Origin: Rubritalea marina DSM 17716
GTDB taxonomy: Bacteria; Verrucomicrobiota; Verrucomicrobiia; Verrucomicrobiales; Akkermansiaceae
Length of the DNA: 64,000 nt
Direction: 5' to 3'
Assembly: GCF_000378105.1 (NCBI RefSeq)
Contig: NZ_KB899250.1
Coordinates: forward strand, 124,001 to 188,000
Shown: one piece after another, positions 53,700 to 63,444 of the stretch
Layout: the number at the start of each line of letters is the position of its first letter
Position numbering within the stretch: the stretch's first letter is position 1
Notes under the pieces: generated by a model
What the model saw: the letters and a program-made list of their open reading frames with translations, nothing else
Databases searched by the model: none
What the model was told of the DNA's origin: nothing
Position numbers and translations under genes: made by a program

Positions 53700-55184
53700 C
53701 TAGTACTTACGCCACAGTGAAGGCACAAACAATACCAGCACAGCATAGAGCTCCAAGCGCCCCAAGATCATTAGCAAGCTCAGAAAAAGCTTCGTCAACG
53801 GCATGAAATGCGCAAAATTCTTGGTCGGCCCACACTCGCCAAAGCCAGGCCCGATATTCGGTAAAGTCGCCAGGACTGCGCCCACCGCAGTGACCATGTC
53901 GATGTCATTCATGAACTCTAATATCCCCATCACAAACGATGACAGGATGACCAAGAACCCATACAAACACACAAAAATTACCGTCTGGCTTCGTCCATTG
54001 GCATCGATTGAATTCCCATTCACCTGCATCTTAAAGACCTTGTGAGGGCGAAATGCCTTCACCACCTCGAAACGTGCAGATCGCAACATCACCAGGAGAC
54101 GCGACACCTTCATCCCCCCAGCAGTGGATCCAGAACAACCGCCCATGAACATCAGCATTGCCAGCAATATCAAGGCGAAGCCCGGCCATTGTTCATAATC
54201 CACAGTCCCAAAGCCGGTCGTAGACGCAATGGACACCACCATGAACCAAGCATCGCGCATCGCAGGCAGAAAGCCCTCTAGCTGGTTGGCCGCAATTCCC
54301 ACTGCAATCATCAAAGAAGACACGAAACAGATCAGAACAAACCACTTACCTTCTTCCTCAGCGCGTAGGCGCTTCCATCGCTTCTTCACCAAGATCACCC
54401 AAATCAAGAAACTCACCGAGCACATGAGCATGAACAAGCTGAGCCACAGCTCGATCAACCAACCATTGCCCCAGTCCGAGTAGTGGCCAATGCTCGCGTT
54501 ATGCGGGCTAAAGCCACCAGTAGACACAGCCGTAAAGCTATGGCTCACCGCGTTGTACCAAGTGAGCCCCATCGCCTTCAGCCCCAAGGCACAAATCATC
54601 GTAATCAGAAGATACACCCGCCAGAGGTTCAAGGCCGTGTCACGGATGCGCGCTGTGCTCGCCTCCCCAGTCTGGAATGAGGATTCATTGCGGAACAAGG
54701 ACTTCGTCCCCACCCCTAGGTAGGAGAGCAGGGCCACGAACAATACCAGAATCCCCAAGCCCCCAAGCCATTGCGTCAGTGAACGCCACATCAATAACCC
54801 GCGCGGCCAAGCCTCGATATCGGTCATCACCGTCGACCCAGTCGTCGTGAAGCCAGAAATCGACTCAAAAAGCGCATCCACCACCGGCATCGCCGGCTCG
54901 CTCAACATGTATGGAAGTCCCCCAAATACGCCTGAAAGAATCCAACCAAGACCAACGATCACCACCCCCTCGCGGCGCGGTATCTTTTCGATTGGCCCCC
55001 AACCCAAGGCCATCATCACCGCCCCGACTGCCGCAGTGATGCCCGACGACTTCGCCAATGCCGAAAACGACCAGGGGCAAGCACAGTGAACATCAAACTT
55101 AGTGAACAAGGCACACAATAACATCGCCGCACTGAGCAAAATCAGCAAGGCTCCCAAGATCTTTCCTAATATACGGAAATTCAT
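53700..55184 (-). CDS. trkH: Trk-type potassium uptake protein TrkH
   Basis: The product has 494 residues with about ten helices. Four selectivity-filter-like turns are visible: ISGFTTTGSTVMTD, TAVSTGGFSPHNASIG, ASTTGFGTVDYEQWP and the last near ATLPNIGPGFGECGP. The core glycines are present. It imports potassium with the gating ring TrkA encoded 10 bases upstream. The operon pair is on the minus strand. Confidence 0.93.
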   Translation of the reverse strand: MNFRILGKILGALLILLSAAMLLCALFTKFDVHCACPWSFSALAKSSGITAAVGAVMMALGWGPIEKIPRREGVVIVGLGWILSGVFGGLPYMLSEPAMPVVDALFESISGFTTTGSTVMTDIEAWPRGLLMWRSLTQWLGGLGILVLFVALLSYLGVGTKSLFRNESSFQTGEASTARIRDTALNLWRVYLLITMICALGLKAMGLTWYNAVSHSFTAVSTGGFSPHNASIGHYSDWGNGWLIELWLSLFMLMCSVSFLIWVILVKKRWKRLRAEEEGKWFVLICFVSSLMIAVGIAANQLEGFLPAMRDAWFMVVSIASTTGFGTVDYEQWPGFALILLAMLMFMGGCSGSTAGGMKVSRLLVMLRSARFEVVKAFRPHKVFKMQVNGNSIDANGRSQTVIFVCLYGFLVILSSFVMGILEFMNDIDMVTAVGAVLATLPNIGPGFGECGPTKNFAHFMPLTKLFLSLLMILGRLELYAVLVLFVPSLWRKY

Positions 55185-55194
55185 AGCATCAACA

Positions 55195-56541
55195 TTAGCG
55201 CACCAGCTTCAAAAATTGCTTCCGCACCTTCGGTGTCACCATCGCGTAGAGCATATCGCCCGGCTCAAGAATATCATCTGGACCGGGCACATTCGCGTGA
55301 ATCCCATGGATCCTAGCCACGAGGACACAACCATCAGGCCATTCAATCTCACCCACCATCTTCTCGGAAACAATCGATCCTCGCTCCACTGTGGTCTCAA
55401 TGATCTCGCCCGCGTCCAGCTTCTTCACTGTGTGGAATTGATCCGAAGTGATAAACTTCTCGAGATCGCGTCGCGTGGCTTCCCGTGGACTCACCGCCGC
55501 GAGCATCCCAAAGTGGCGCCCACTCCCAGAGATCGCACGCGCATAGTCCGCGCGGTGAATCAAAGTCAGACAGTTCTTCGTACCTAGGTTGTTCGCCTGC
55601 AAGCAGGTCATCACATTATCCTCATCACTGCCGGATGTCGCGATAAAGAAATCTGCCTCACCGACCTGTTCTTCCTCCAGCTCGGCCAACACCGTACCAT
55701 CCGTGTTGATCACCGTAGTATCCGACAAGCGATCGGTCAGCTCCTGAGCGCGGATCGGGTCTTTTTCAAAAATCCGCACACGGCAATTCAGGCTCTCAAG
55801 CATCTGCGCCAAGGTGAAGCCATACTCACCACCACCAAAAATCACCACCTTCATCTGCTGATCTTTGTACGTGCCTCCCTGAATTTTCTCAGCGAGAAGC
55901 TTCAGCTTGCGTGGCTCTCCAAAAATCGTCACCACATCGTCGATCTCAATCTTGTCCTGAGCCGTGGGCACAATGCTAGCCCCCCCACGAGTGATCGATG
56001 CCACACGGGTCCGCTCTGGAGCTTTTAAATCGATCAGGCTGGAGCCAGCCACCTCACTCTTAGCACTCACCCGCACCTGCTGAATCTCAATCCGACCACG
56101 CGCAATTTCCTCCACATGCAGGGAGGTCGGGTTGCGCACAAACTTCGCCAACTCAATCGCGCTGAGTCGCTCAGAGCTGAAAATGTGATCAATACCAAAG
56201 TGACTGCGGTAATCAAACAACCATTCCTCTCGTTGCACCTCTGGATGCACACGCGAAATCACCTTCTTTGCCTGCAGCTTCTTGGCTATCGACGCCGCCA
56301 TCACATTGATCGTGTTGTCACTCGTCAGAGCCAAAAATAAATCGCACTCACTCACCCCAGCTTCTAGCAAGCTCGTAACCGAGGTTCCATCCTGGCACAA
56401 CACGCGCGCATCGAGCGAGTCCTCGAGTTCCTGAGCCAGCTCAGGGTTGCTCTCAATCACGGTGATACTGTGTGCTTCTAGTGACAAGGCACTCGCCATA
56501 TGGCGACCAACTTCTCCAGCTCCAATGATGATGATATTCAT
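55195..56541 (-). CDS. trkA: Trk potassium transport regulator TrkA
   Basis: From ATG 56541 (MNIIIIGAGEVGRHMASAL) the product has 448 residues; ATG 56547 is equally possible. Two RCK repeats are visible, each with an NAD-binding N part and a TrkA-C part. The first is GAGEVGRH with LALTSDNTINVMAASIAK, the second GGGEYGFT with FIATSGSDEDNVMTCLQA. It gates TrkH by nucleotide binding. The start is 151 bases from the divergent hprK. The longer reading frame upstream is rejected because it lacks the Rossmann context. Confidence 0.93.
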   Translation of the reverse strand: MNIIIIGAGEVGRHMASALSLEAHSITVIESNPELAQELEDSLDARVLCQDGTSVTSLLEAGVSECDLFLALTSDNTINVMAASIAKKLQAKKVISRVHPEVQREEWLFDYRSHFGIDHIFSSERLSAIELAKFVRNPTSLHVEEIARGRIEIQQVRVSAKSEVAGSSLIDLKAPERTRVASITRGGASIVPTAQDKIEIDDVVTIFGEPRKLKLLAEKIQGGTYKDQQMKVVIFGGGEYGFTLAQMLESLNCRVRIFEKDPIRAQELTDRLSDTTVINTDGTVLAELEEEQVGEADFFIATSGSDEDNVMTCLQANNLGTKNCLTLIHRADYARAISGSGRHFGMLAAVSPREATRRDLEKFITSDQFHTVKKLDAGEIIETTVERGSIVSEKMVGEIEWPDGCVLVARIHGIHANVPGPDDILEPGDMLYAMVTPKVRKQFLKLVR

Positions 56542-56691
56542 AGGCATGCGGTCGAGTCCGCCACTGATCTTCTCAAGAATTGTTGGTCGTACCAGTAAAA
56601 AAAGAATAGCGCCCCTGCATTTGACGATTGTCCACCACCGAACACACACTTTAGGGTTTCCTATTCCCGCTCTGACAGCTATGAGTCTAAC

Positions 56692-57660
56692 ATGAAACGT
56701 AAGATCAAAACCGTCAGCCACATCAGCGTAGGAGAGTTTTTTAAGGAATTTGGTGAGCGCTTGGAAATGCGCCTACTCAACTCAAATATCGGTTATGATC
56801 GCCTCATCCAAGAACCCTCAGTCAACCGCCCAGGCTTAGCCCTTTCAGGCTTCATTTCTTCATTTGCCTACCTGCGCGTTCAAGTGTTGGGAAATTCCGA
56901 CATTCAATACATCAACACCCTGGAACCAGAAACTGTTAAAGAACGCATCCGATTGATCTGCCAGGAAGATGTCCCCTGCTTTGTGGTCTCCCGCGATGCA
57001 GAAGTCCGCCCAGAGCTCATTCAAGTCTGTGATGAACTCAAAATCAGCATCTTCATCACACCATTGATCACCTTGCGATTCATGAACGATGCCACATTCC
57101 ATCTGGAAAACTATTTTGCCCCCTCCACCACCGCTCACGGCTGCATGCTAGACTTCCGCGGCATCGGAGTGCTGATCAAAGGGAAAAGTGGCGCTGGAAA
57201 GTCAGAAACAGCAATCGGTCTGATCGAGCGTGGCGGCGCCTTGGTAGCCGACGACCACGTCAAAATCCGCAATGTCAACGGCACCCTCACCACTTACACC
57301 GAAGACTTCTCCCGCGGCTTCATCGAAATGCGTGGCATCGGCATCATCAATGTCACCAACCTCTATGGCCTAGGCTCCATCCGCCCAGAGACACAGCTCG
57401 ACCTCATCGTCAACCTCCGCCCCTACTCAGACCTCAACGAAGTCGACCGCCTGGGCATGACCCGCGAAACCGAAGACGTCCTCGGAGTCGAAGTTCCCTT
57501 TGTCGATATCCCAGTGGCCCCAGGCCGCGATACCGCACGCCTCGTAGCCGTGACCGCTCTCGAGCTCCAATTACGCAAACTCGGATATGACATGGCCGAG
57601 GAATTCAACAGCCGCCTCAGCGAAAAACTCGCAGGACCATCAGGCGGAATGACACTGTAA
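56692..57660 (+). CDS. hprK: HPr kinase/phosphorylase
   Basis: The product has 322 residues. Walker A is GKSGAGKS (164-171), preceded by TTAHGCMLDFRGIGVL and followed by LVADDHVKI. The HPrK signature FIEMRGIGIINVTNLYG is present, with VPVAPGRDTARLV near the C-terminus (observed as PVAPGRDTARLV). It phosphorylates HPr on Ser46 and reverses the reaction. The HPr and Enzyme I genes follow within 450 bases. Confidence 0.95.
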   Translation: MKRKIKTVSHISVGEFFKEFGERLEMRLLNSNIGYDRLIQEPSVNRPGLALSGFISSFAYLRVQVLGNSDIQYINTLEPETVKERIRLICQEDVPCFVVSRDAEVRPELIQVCDELKISIFITPLITLRFMNDATFHLENYFAPSTTAHGCMLDFRGIGVLIKGKSGAGKSETAIGLIERGGALVADDHVKIRNVNGTLTTYTEDFSRGFIEMRGIGIINVTNLYGLGSIRPETQLDLIVNLRPYSDLNEVDRLGMTRETEDVLGVEVPFVDIPVAPGRDTARLVAVTALELQLRKLGYDMAEEFNSRLSEKLAGPSGGMTL

Positions 57661-57769
57661 GACATTCACCCTCTAGAAACTTACACAACAGAGAAAAAAA
57701 TACCTTCCACTCTCGCCAATCTCCTCCTATTGTTCCATCGTTCCCACACTCATAACCATCTCCAGTACC

Positions 57770-58033
57770 ATGCCCACTAAGGAATTCACCATCACCAATA
57801 AACTTGGAATTCACGCACGTCCTGCTGCACAATTTGTAAAGACAGCAAATACCTTCGATGCTGAAATCACAGTAGAAAAAGATGGTGAAGAGATCGATGG
57901 AAAAAGCATCATGGGCCTCATGATGCTTGCCGCTGGGCACGGCTCCGTCCTCACCATCACCACCGAAGGGCCAGAAGCTGATGCTTCGCTCGAAGCCGTA
58001 GGTTCCTTGATCAGCCGAAACTTCGAAGAATAA
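57770..58033 (+). CDS. ptsH: Phosphocarrier protein HPr
   Basis: The product has 87 residues. His15 is in NKLGIHARPAAQFV, and Ser46 is in GKSIMGLMML. Both phosphorylation sites are present, so it can be used by Enzyme I and by HprK. The gene lies between hprK and ptsI with 109- and 63-base gaps. It is the hub of a PTS that is probably regulatory, since no EII permease is visible. Confidence 0.95.
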   Translation: MPTKEFTITNKLGIHARPAAQFVKTANTFDAEITVEKDGEEIDGKSIMGLMMLAAGHGSVLTITTEGPEADASLEAVGSLISRNFEE

Positions 58034-58096
58034 AGCACCTCCAATCCCCCCTTTAAAGGCCACTCTTGGCACCCACCGCTACCGGCCTCCATTCCC

Positions 58097-59869
58097 ATGT
58101 CCCTGATTCCCGCTCACAAAGAAGTCACACTTCAGGGCACCGCAGTCTCTCCAGGCCTAGCCTTCGGACCCGCACACATCATCTCTCGTGGCCTACAAGC
58201 CCCAGAGACCTACGACATTCCAGAATCTTCCGTAGAATCTGAGGTGGCTCGCTTCCGCAGCGCCCTAGAGACCACAAAAAAGCAAATCACAGGGCTGCAA
58301 CAACACATCGCGGGAATCACAGACGACTCCGAGTCACAGATCTTCGACGCCCACATCATGCTGCTCGACGATCGATCCATGATCAGCAAGGTCGAGAACG
58401 AAATCAAAGGCCGACTCCTCAACGCTGAATTCTGCTTTTTTGCGGTCATCCAAAATTACTCCGAGGCCATGCGCCGCCTCAACGACGCCTACCTCTCCGA
58501 GCGCGCCGCTGACATCGACGACATCGCCCAACGCGTGCTCCACAACTTCTCTCATGCTTCCAGCCTTGAGCTCCAGGAAACGAGACCCGAGCACCACCAC
58601 ATCGTGATCGCCCACGATCTCGCGCCCTCCGACACCGCCACCATGGACCCAGACCAGTCGGTTGGATTCGTCACCGAGATCGGCAGCATCAACTCCCACA
58701 CCGCCATCTTGGCAAGATCTCTAGGCATCCCAGCCATCGTCGGCCTGCCCGACTTGATCATTGAGATCCAAGAAGCGAGCGACCTCATCCTCAACGGCTA
58801 CACCGGCGAGCTCATCATCAACCCCACAGTAGACACGCAGCGCAGGTACCGCGCCATTGCTGAGGAAAAAGCCGCCACCGAAGAGGAACTCAACAAACTC
58901 CGCGATGAGCAAACCACCACACTTGATGGTCGCCCACTCATCCTCTCCGCCAATGCCGAGTTCAAGCATGAGTTCCCACATATCCTCGAATCTGGCGCCG
59001 AGGGCATCGGCCTCTTCCGCACCGAATTCTTCCTCCTCGGAGACGGAGAAATCCCAACCGAAGAAGCCCAATACCAACTCTATGCAGAAGCGGCTAAAAT
59101 CACCAAGCCGCACCGCGCCATCATCCGCACTCTTGACGCTGGCGGCGACAAACTCCCACTAGAACCACTCGCCGAACCAGAACCAAACCCATTCCTCGGC
59201 TGGCGTGGCATCCGCGTCTCACTCAGCCGCGTTGACATGTTCAAAGAACAACTACGCGCCATTCTCCGAGCCAGCGTGCACGGAAAAGTCGGCGTCATGT
59301 TCCCCCTAGTCTCCGCGATCAGCGAACTCGAAGAAGCCATCGCCATCTTCAAAGAATGCATGAACGAACTCGACCAAAAAGGCATCGCATACGATCCTAA
59401 CATCGAGCTCGGCGTGATGATCGAAGTCCCATCGGCCGCCATAATGGCCCATGAGATCGCCCAAGAAGTCGACTTCCTTTCCATCGGCACCAACGACCTC
59501 ATCCAATACACTGTCGCCGTCGACCGCGTGAACCCTCACGTTTCTGGGCTCTACAAACCAAGCAACCCAGCAGTCATCCGCCTCATCAAGATGACCATCG
59601 ATGCCTCCAACAACAACGATAGCTGGACCAGCATCTGCGGCGAAATGGCCTCAGACCTCCGCCTCATCCCACTGCTCGTCGGACTCGGGGTCGACAAGCT
59701 CTCCGTCGGAGCCCACCAACTCCCACGGATCAAAAAAGCCATCTGCAGCCTCAAATACTCTGAGTGCCAAGAACTTGCCGAAGCAGCACTCAAACTCAAG
59801 CGTGGCGACGACATCCTAGAGATCAGCCTCAAGCTAGCAAAAGCCAGCTACCCCGACTTGCTCGATTAA
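58097..59869 (+). CDS. ptsI: PTS Enzyme I (phosphoenolpyruvate-protein phosphotransferase)
   Basis: The product has 590 residues, the usual length. Active His201 is in GSINSHTAILARSLGIPAIVG, one residue off the common GGRTSHTA. The PEP-binding C-terminal barrel is present: GIGLFRTEFFLLGD, MFPLVSAISELEEA and LSIGTNDLIQYTVAVDR. It has no N-terminal GAF domain, so it is EI rather than EI-Ntr. It phosphorylates HPr at His15 using PEP. Confidence 0.95.
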   Translation: MSLIPAHKEVTLQGTAVSPGLAFGPAHIISRGLQAPETYDIPESSVESEVARFRSALETTKKQITGLQQHIAGITDDSESQIFDAHIMLLDDRSMISKVENEIKGRLLNAEFCFFAVIQNYSEAMRRLNDAYLSERAADIDDIAQRVLHNFSHASSLELQETRPEHHHIVIAHDLAPSDTATMDPDQSVGFVTEIGSINSHTAILARSLGIPAIVGLPDLIIEIQEASDLILNGYTGELIINPTVDTQRRYRAIAEEKAATEEELNKLRDEQTTTLDGRPLILSANAEFKHEFPHILESGAEGIGLFRTEFFLLGDGEIPTEEAQYQLYAEAAKITKPHRAIIRTLDAGGDKLPLEPLAEPEPNPFLGWRGIRVSLSRVDMFKEQLRAILRASVHGKVGVMFPLVSAISELEEAIAIFKECMNELDQKGIAYDPNIELGVMIEVPSAAIMAHEIAQEVDFLSIGTNDLIQYTVAVDRVNPHVSGLYKPSNPAVIRLIKMTIDASNNNDSWTSICGEMASDLRLIPLLVGLGVDKLSVGAHQLPRIKKAICSLKYSECQELAEAALKLKRGDDILEISLKLAKASYPDLLD

Positions 59870-60031
59870 GCATCAGCTGCCGCCCCACCACAACAGTGGG
59901 ATCCGCTAGCGCCACCACACACTATCTGGGCCAGATCTCACCAGATCTCGAAACAAATCACAAAACCCGCTTGACTCTCCCCATAAAAACCACTACTCAC
60001 TCGCTCCCGACTCAAAACGAATCATTTTCCC

Positions 60032-60505
60032 ATGGCTACTACAGAAGTTATTCTCCGTACAAAGATCGACAATCTCGGCGCCGAAGCCGACGTTGTAAAA
60101 GTAAAAGCTGGTTTCGCTCGCAACTTCCTTATCCCACAAGGCAAGGCATACGAAGCTACAGCTCAAAACCTCCAGCACACTGAAGACCTCAAAAAGGCTC
60201 GTGCTGAGCGTGAAGCGGCTGAACTTTCTGAAGCTCAGGACCTCGCGGCTAAAATCAAGAAGGCACAACTCACCTTCACTCTCGAACTCGGCCAAAATGG
60301 CAAAGCATTCGGCTCCGTTACTTCCATCGACATTCAGAAGAAGCTCGAAGAAGAAGGCATCGTGCTAGACCGCAAGGCCATCCAACTCGATAGCCCAATC
60401 AAAACATCTGGCGCTTCCAAAGTGGAAATCAAGCTCCTCACTGACGTCACTGCCACACTCAACATCACCGTGGCAGCCCCAGCTGAAGAAGTTGCTGACG
60501 CATAA
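60032..60505 (+). CDS. rplI: 50S ribosomal protein L9
   Basis: The product has 157 residues. TEVILRTKIDNLGAEADVVKV and GFARNFLIPQGKAYEAT are L9 signatures. The central helix is Glu/Ala/Lys rich. It binds 23S rRNA. Highly biased codon use. It normally sits with rpsF, ssb and rpsR; none of these is in the window, so it is a lone copy here. Confidence 0.96.
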   Translation: MATTEVILRTKIDNLGAEADVVKVKAGFARNFLIPQGKAYEATAQNLQHTEDLKKARAEREAAELSEAQDLAAKIKKAQLTFTLELGQNGKAFGSVTSIDIQKKLEEEGIVLDRKAIQLDSPIKTSGASKVEIKLLTDVTATLNITVAAPAEEVADA

Positions 60506-60530
60506 TCTGAGTCAATCAATCGATTTATTA

Positions 60531-60561
60531 AAAAAGGCACACCATCACGGTGTGCCTTTTT
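60531..60561 (+). terminator. Rho-independent terminator after rplI
   Basis: GGCACACC (60536-60543) pairs with GGTGTGCC (60549-60556), extended by A/T pairing, and runs into seven T. It could work in both directions. Confidence 0.9.
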
Positions 60562-60842
60562 TTGCGCCTAACAATACCACACACACTCCGCCACTTCATA
60601 CAAATCAACTAGTACATATGACCCACGCCAAGAACTCTCTTTCAAGCGATTGAAAATTATTTGTCATCTTTATCATGAATCAAATAACTTCTGGAATCCC
60701 TTATACTCTCGACAGCCGATGAATCTCCATCACCCTTTCTTAATCGAATATTAACCATTCCATGCTATTTATGACTTGCCTCAGATAGCCAAAATTTCCC
60801 AGTATACGTCTCAGCAAATTCCTCGCCGTTAAATCCAAACTC
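60562..60842. other. Intergenic region before the TIGR02597 gene
   Basis: About 280 AT-rich bases without a gene. It must hold the promoter of the following secreted-protein pair. I found no sigma-54 site like that at 1115. No repeats stand out. Confidence 0.5.
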
Positions 60843-61925
60843 ATGACCATGAAACACACCCTTTCGCTAACAGGAGGCCTCGCAGCAGCAATGCTTGCGA
60901 CCAGCACCACACTACCTGCGCAGTCGGTGGCAACCGATCCAGTGGGCTACACCACCGTCACCTGTCTGCCGAATTCTGACACCATCGTCTCGGTTCCTTT
61001 CCTCAACACCACCGACAGCATCACCTCCGCAGTCAGTGGCTCTGCCACCGAAGATGGCACCACCGCCACCTTCACCCTCAACGGTATCACTGGCCTCACC
61101 ACCGACCAATACGCCACCTACTACTACGTGCGCTTCACGGGCGGTACACTCGACGGCAACTTCTACCAAATCACCGCCAATGGCAGTGACAACGTCACCA
61201 TCGAACTCAACGGCGATGCCGCCACAGACATCTCCGATACCGACACCCTCAAAGTCTACAAGTTCTGGACACTCGGCACGCTTTTCCCACAAGCGACCCA
61301 AGACACGATAGTAGAGAGTGCTAGCAACCGTCTTTCAGCTCGTCGCACCGAGGTTTTAATTCCTGATAACTCTACCGAAGGCGTCAACCGCTCAGCGGGC
61401 TCCGTTCACTTCCTCAAATCAACAGGCTGGGCAGACGCATCTGACAACGGCGATTCCGACAACAAACTACTGTGGCCTGATTCGTACATTATTATCAGAC
61501 ACCCAGTTGCAGTTTCGACATCAACCACCTATACAGCCTCAGGCACTGTCGATACAAATTCTCAGATTGTCATCCCACTCTCCACTAGAACAACTGGAGC
61601 ACAAGATAATTACGTTGCCGTTCCACGCCCAGTAGACGTAGCTCTCAACAACCTCAACCTATATGAGAGTGGAGCATTCGTAGCGAGTACCAGCTCCCGT
61701 TTGTCAGGCAGAAGAGACGAACTACACATATTTGACAACACAGCTGGATCCCTCAACAAATCTGCATCTAAAATATTCTACCATGACGGCACGAATTGGA
61801 TTGATAGCTCCGATAAATCCACCGCCGACACTGACACCATTAAAGCTTCAGAAGGCATTATCATTAGAAAATATCAAACTCTAGATGGAGCAACTCACTT
61901 TTGGAACAACACACCAAGTTACTAA
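60843..61925 (+). CDS. Secreted TIGR02597-family protein
   Basis: The product has 360 residues. A signal peptide covers about 1-27 (LTGGLAAAMLATSTTLPAQS). The mature part starts VATDPVGYTTVTCLPNSDT and proceeds through SVPFL, the layout of the TIGR02597 family of Verrucomicrobiota. The rest is rich in Thr, Ser, Asp and Asn, with two repeats of NRLSARRTEVLIPDN-like sequence (the second SRLSGRRDELHIFDN). No C-terminal sorting signal is visible. The role is unknown. It ends 35 bases before a PEP-CTERM gene, and they are likely co-transcribed. Confidence 0.82.
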   Translation: MTMKHTLSLTGGLAAAMLATSTTLPAQSVATDPVGYTTVTCLPNSDTIVSVPFLNTTDSITSAVSGSATEDGTTATFTLNGITGLTTDQYATYYYVRFTGGTLDGNFYQITANGSDNVTIELNGDAATDISDTDTLKVYKFWTLGTLFPQATQDTIVESASNRLSARRTEVLIPDNSTEGVNRSAGSVHFLKSTGWADASDNGDSDNKLLWPDSYIIIRHPVAVSTSTTYTASGTVDTNSQIVIPLSTRTTGAQDNYVAVPRPVDVALNNLNLYESGAFVASTSSRLSGRRDELHIFDNTAGSLNKSASKIFYHDGTNWIDSSDKSTADTDTIKASEGIIIRKYQTLDGATHFWNNTPSY

Positions 61926-61960
61926 ATCAAACTAACTACAACCCGACTCACTAACTTTAC

Positions 61961-62584
61961 ATGAAGAACCTACTAACTGGCGCTATCGCCAGCACGATAC
62001 TAGCTAGCAGTGCTCAAGCCTCTGTGACATTAGCATTTGAATTTCTAAGCCTACGTGACTCTCTTGGAACTGAACTTTCAGACGGCAGCACAGTAGCCAT
62101 TTTTGCTGACACCAGCGGCAACCTCACTGGGCCATCTGGATCATCATTCTTAGACGAAACCCTCACAATTGGCAACTCTTACGATGGTGACGAGCTATTA
62201 GCCCTCGGAAGCACTACTACTGATGCTGGTGATGCTGGTTACTTCTTCTTAGGATCTGCATCATACGACTCAGGTAACAACATTAATGCTGGCACATTAT
62301 TTACTGTTGTATGGTTTGATACTACAAGCACAACTATCTCGTCTGGAACTGACTACGGATTGTACTCAAATACCAATTCCGCAGAATCAGAAGCAGGCTT
62401 CGCTATGGTTCGCCCTGGTGATGGAGGCTCTGCTAACATTGCGTATTATGACTCAAACTTCGGAGGGTCAGCCACAGTAGCTGACTTCACAGCAGACATG
62501 ACTGTAGCCGCTGTCCCAGAACCATCCAGCACAGCATTGCTTGGTCTTGGTTGCGTGGGCTTCATTCTTCGTCGTCGTCGCTAG
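61961..62584 (+). CDS. PEP-CTERM surface protein (canonical signal)
   Basis: The product has 207 residues. A signal peptide is at 1-20 (LLTGAIASTILASSAQA). The mature part is Ser/Gly/Asp/Thr rich. The canonical sorting signal ends the protein: VPEPSSTALLGLGCVGFILR then RRRR. It should be cut by an exosortase after export and passed to the outer surface. The exosortase gene at 2361 is about 60 kb away and sits next to a different signal type. A terminator follows at 62624. Confidence 0.9.
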   Translation: MKNLLTGAIASTILASSAQASVTLAFEFLSLRDSLGTELSDGSTVAIFADTSGNLTGPSGSSFLDETLTIGNSYDGDELLALGSTTTDAGDAGYFFLGSASYDSGNNINAGTLFTVVWFDTTSTTISSGTDYGLYSNTNSAESEAGFAMVRPGDGGSANIAYYDSNFGGSATVADFTADMTVAAVPEPSSTALLGLGCVGFILRRRR

Positions 62585-62623
62585 GAATTCTCCTAGTGGT
62601 TTCGACCACCTACACACGAACAT

Positions 62624-62659
62624 CAGCTCCCGCCCTCATGCATGAGGCGGGAGCTTTTT
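62624..62659 (+). terminator. Rho-independent terminator
   Basis: AGCTCCCGCCCTCATG pairs with CATGAGGCGGGAGCT, with one bulged C, and is followed by five T. It closes the PEP-CTERM unit. Confidence 0.9.
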
Positions 62660-62778
62660 CTTGTCTGGAAAGGTGTTCCACAGAGCCTAGGCACTACCGT
62701 ATGCCCAACACCAAAGATTCTACGACACCCCCAACAATTCCCTTTAACTCCCGTCCCTTTTCATTCAACCTTGCGCGC

Positions 62779-63306
62779 ATGTTCAGAATTCTTTGCCTCT
62801 TCATTCTCAGCGTCACCCTATCCTCAGCCGCTGCCTACCAAAACCTTGAGTTCGGCGACACCAAGGAAGTCGTGATTGAAAAGCTCAAGAACAATGAGCA
62901 ACTGAGCTCAAACGTCCCCGTGGAAAACATCGGCAAAGACACCGACCTCAGCGGCATCTTCCAAGTCAACACCCCACTGAAAGGCAACAACTTCTCCCTC
63001 TACTTCAGCTGGAACGATGACAACACACTCAAGAATGTCACGCTGCGCTCGGATGCCGTGTCTGACATCCGCTACAAAACCACCGTCAGCTGGACATTCC
63101 GCGCAGCGCTCCAGCTGATCAACGAAGTCTATGGTGACCCACTCATGGCCAACCCCATGCCTGAAGCAGCTCAAGTCGAGCCTGGCAAAGCACTCCACTC
63201 ACACCTCTGGCCAAAGGACTCAGGCACCGTCCTCATGGGCGTGGCCAACGAAGAAGGGAAATACCAAATCTCAATCACCTTCACAGAAAAGGAGATCAGA
63301 CCCTAG
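62779..63306 (+). CDS. Unidentified secreted protein
   Basis: From ATG 62779 (MFRILCLFILSVTLSSAAAY) the product has 175 residues. A clear signal peptide is followed by a short alpha/beta domain. YQNLEFGDTKEVVIEKLKNN resembles the start of small periplasmic domains (G-D-T/S-x-x-E-V-x-x-x-L), and FSLYFSWNDDNTLKNVTL gives the strand pattern. No catalytic motif was recognised. The longer open frame upstream runs through the terminator and is rejected. Confidence 0.65.
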   Translation: MFRILCLFILSVTLSSAAAYQNLEFGDTKEVVIEKLKNNEQLSSNVPVENIGKDTDLSGIFQVNTPLKGNNFSLYFSWNDDNTLKNVTLRSDAVSDIRYKTTVSWTFRAALQLINEVYGDPLMANPMPEAAQVEPGKALHSHLWPKDSGTVLMGVANEEGKYQISITFTEKEIRP

Positions 63307-63444
63307 CCACCACCGGCTGGAACATTGGCCTACGCACGCGCCACACCCACAACCCACACCTCCATCTGGCAGGTGACATGTCCTCACGTGTCCGCGCACC
63401 AACTAAAATGCACCGACCCCCCTCATTCAAAAAAAACCAGCCTC

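Noticed and set aside
62551-62778. Longer N-terminus for the secreted protein at 62779
   Set aside because: It crosses a strong terminator and would bury the signal peptide.
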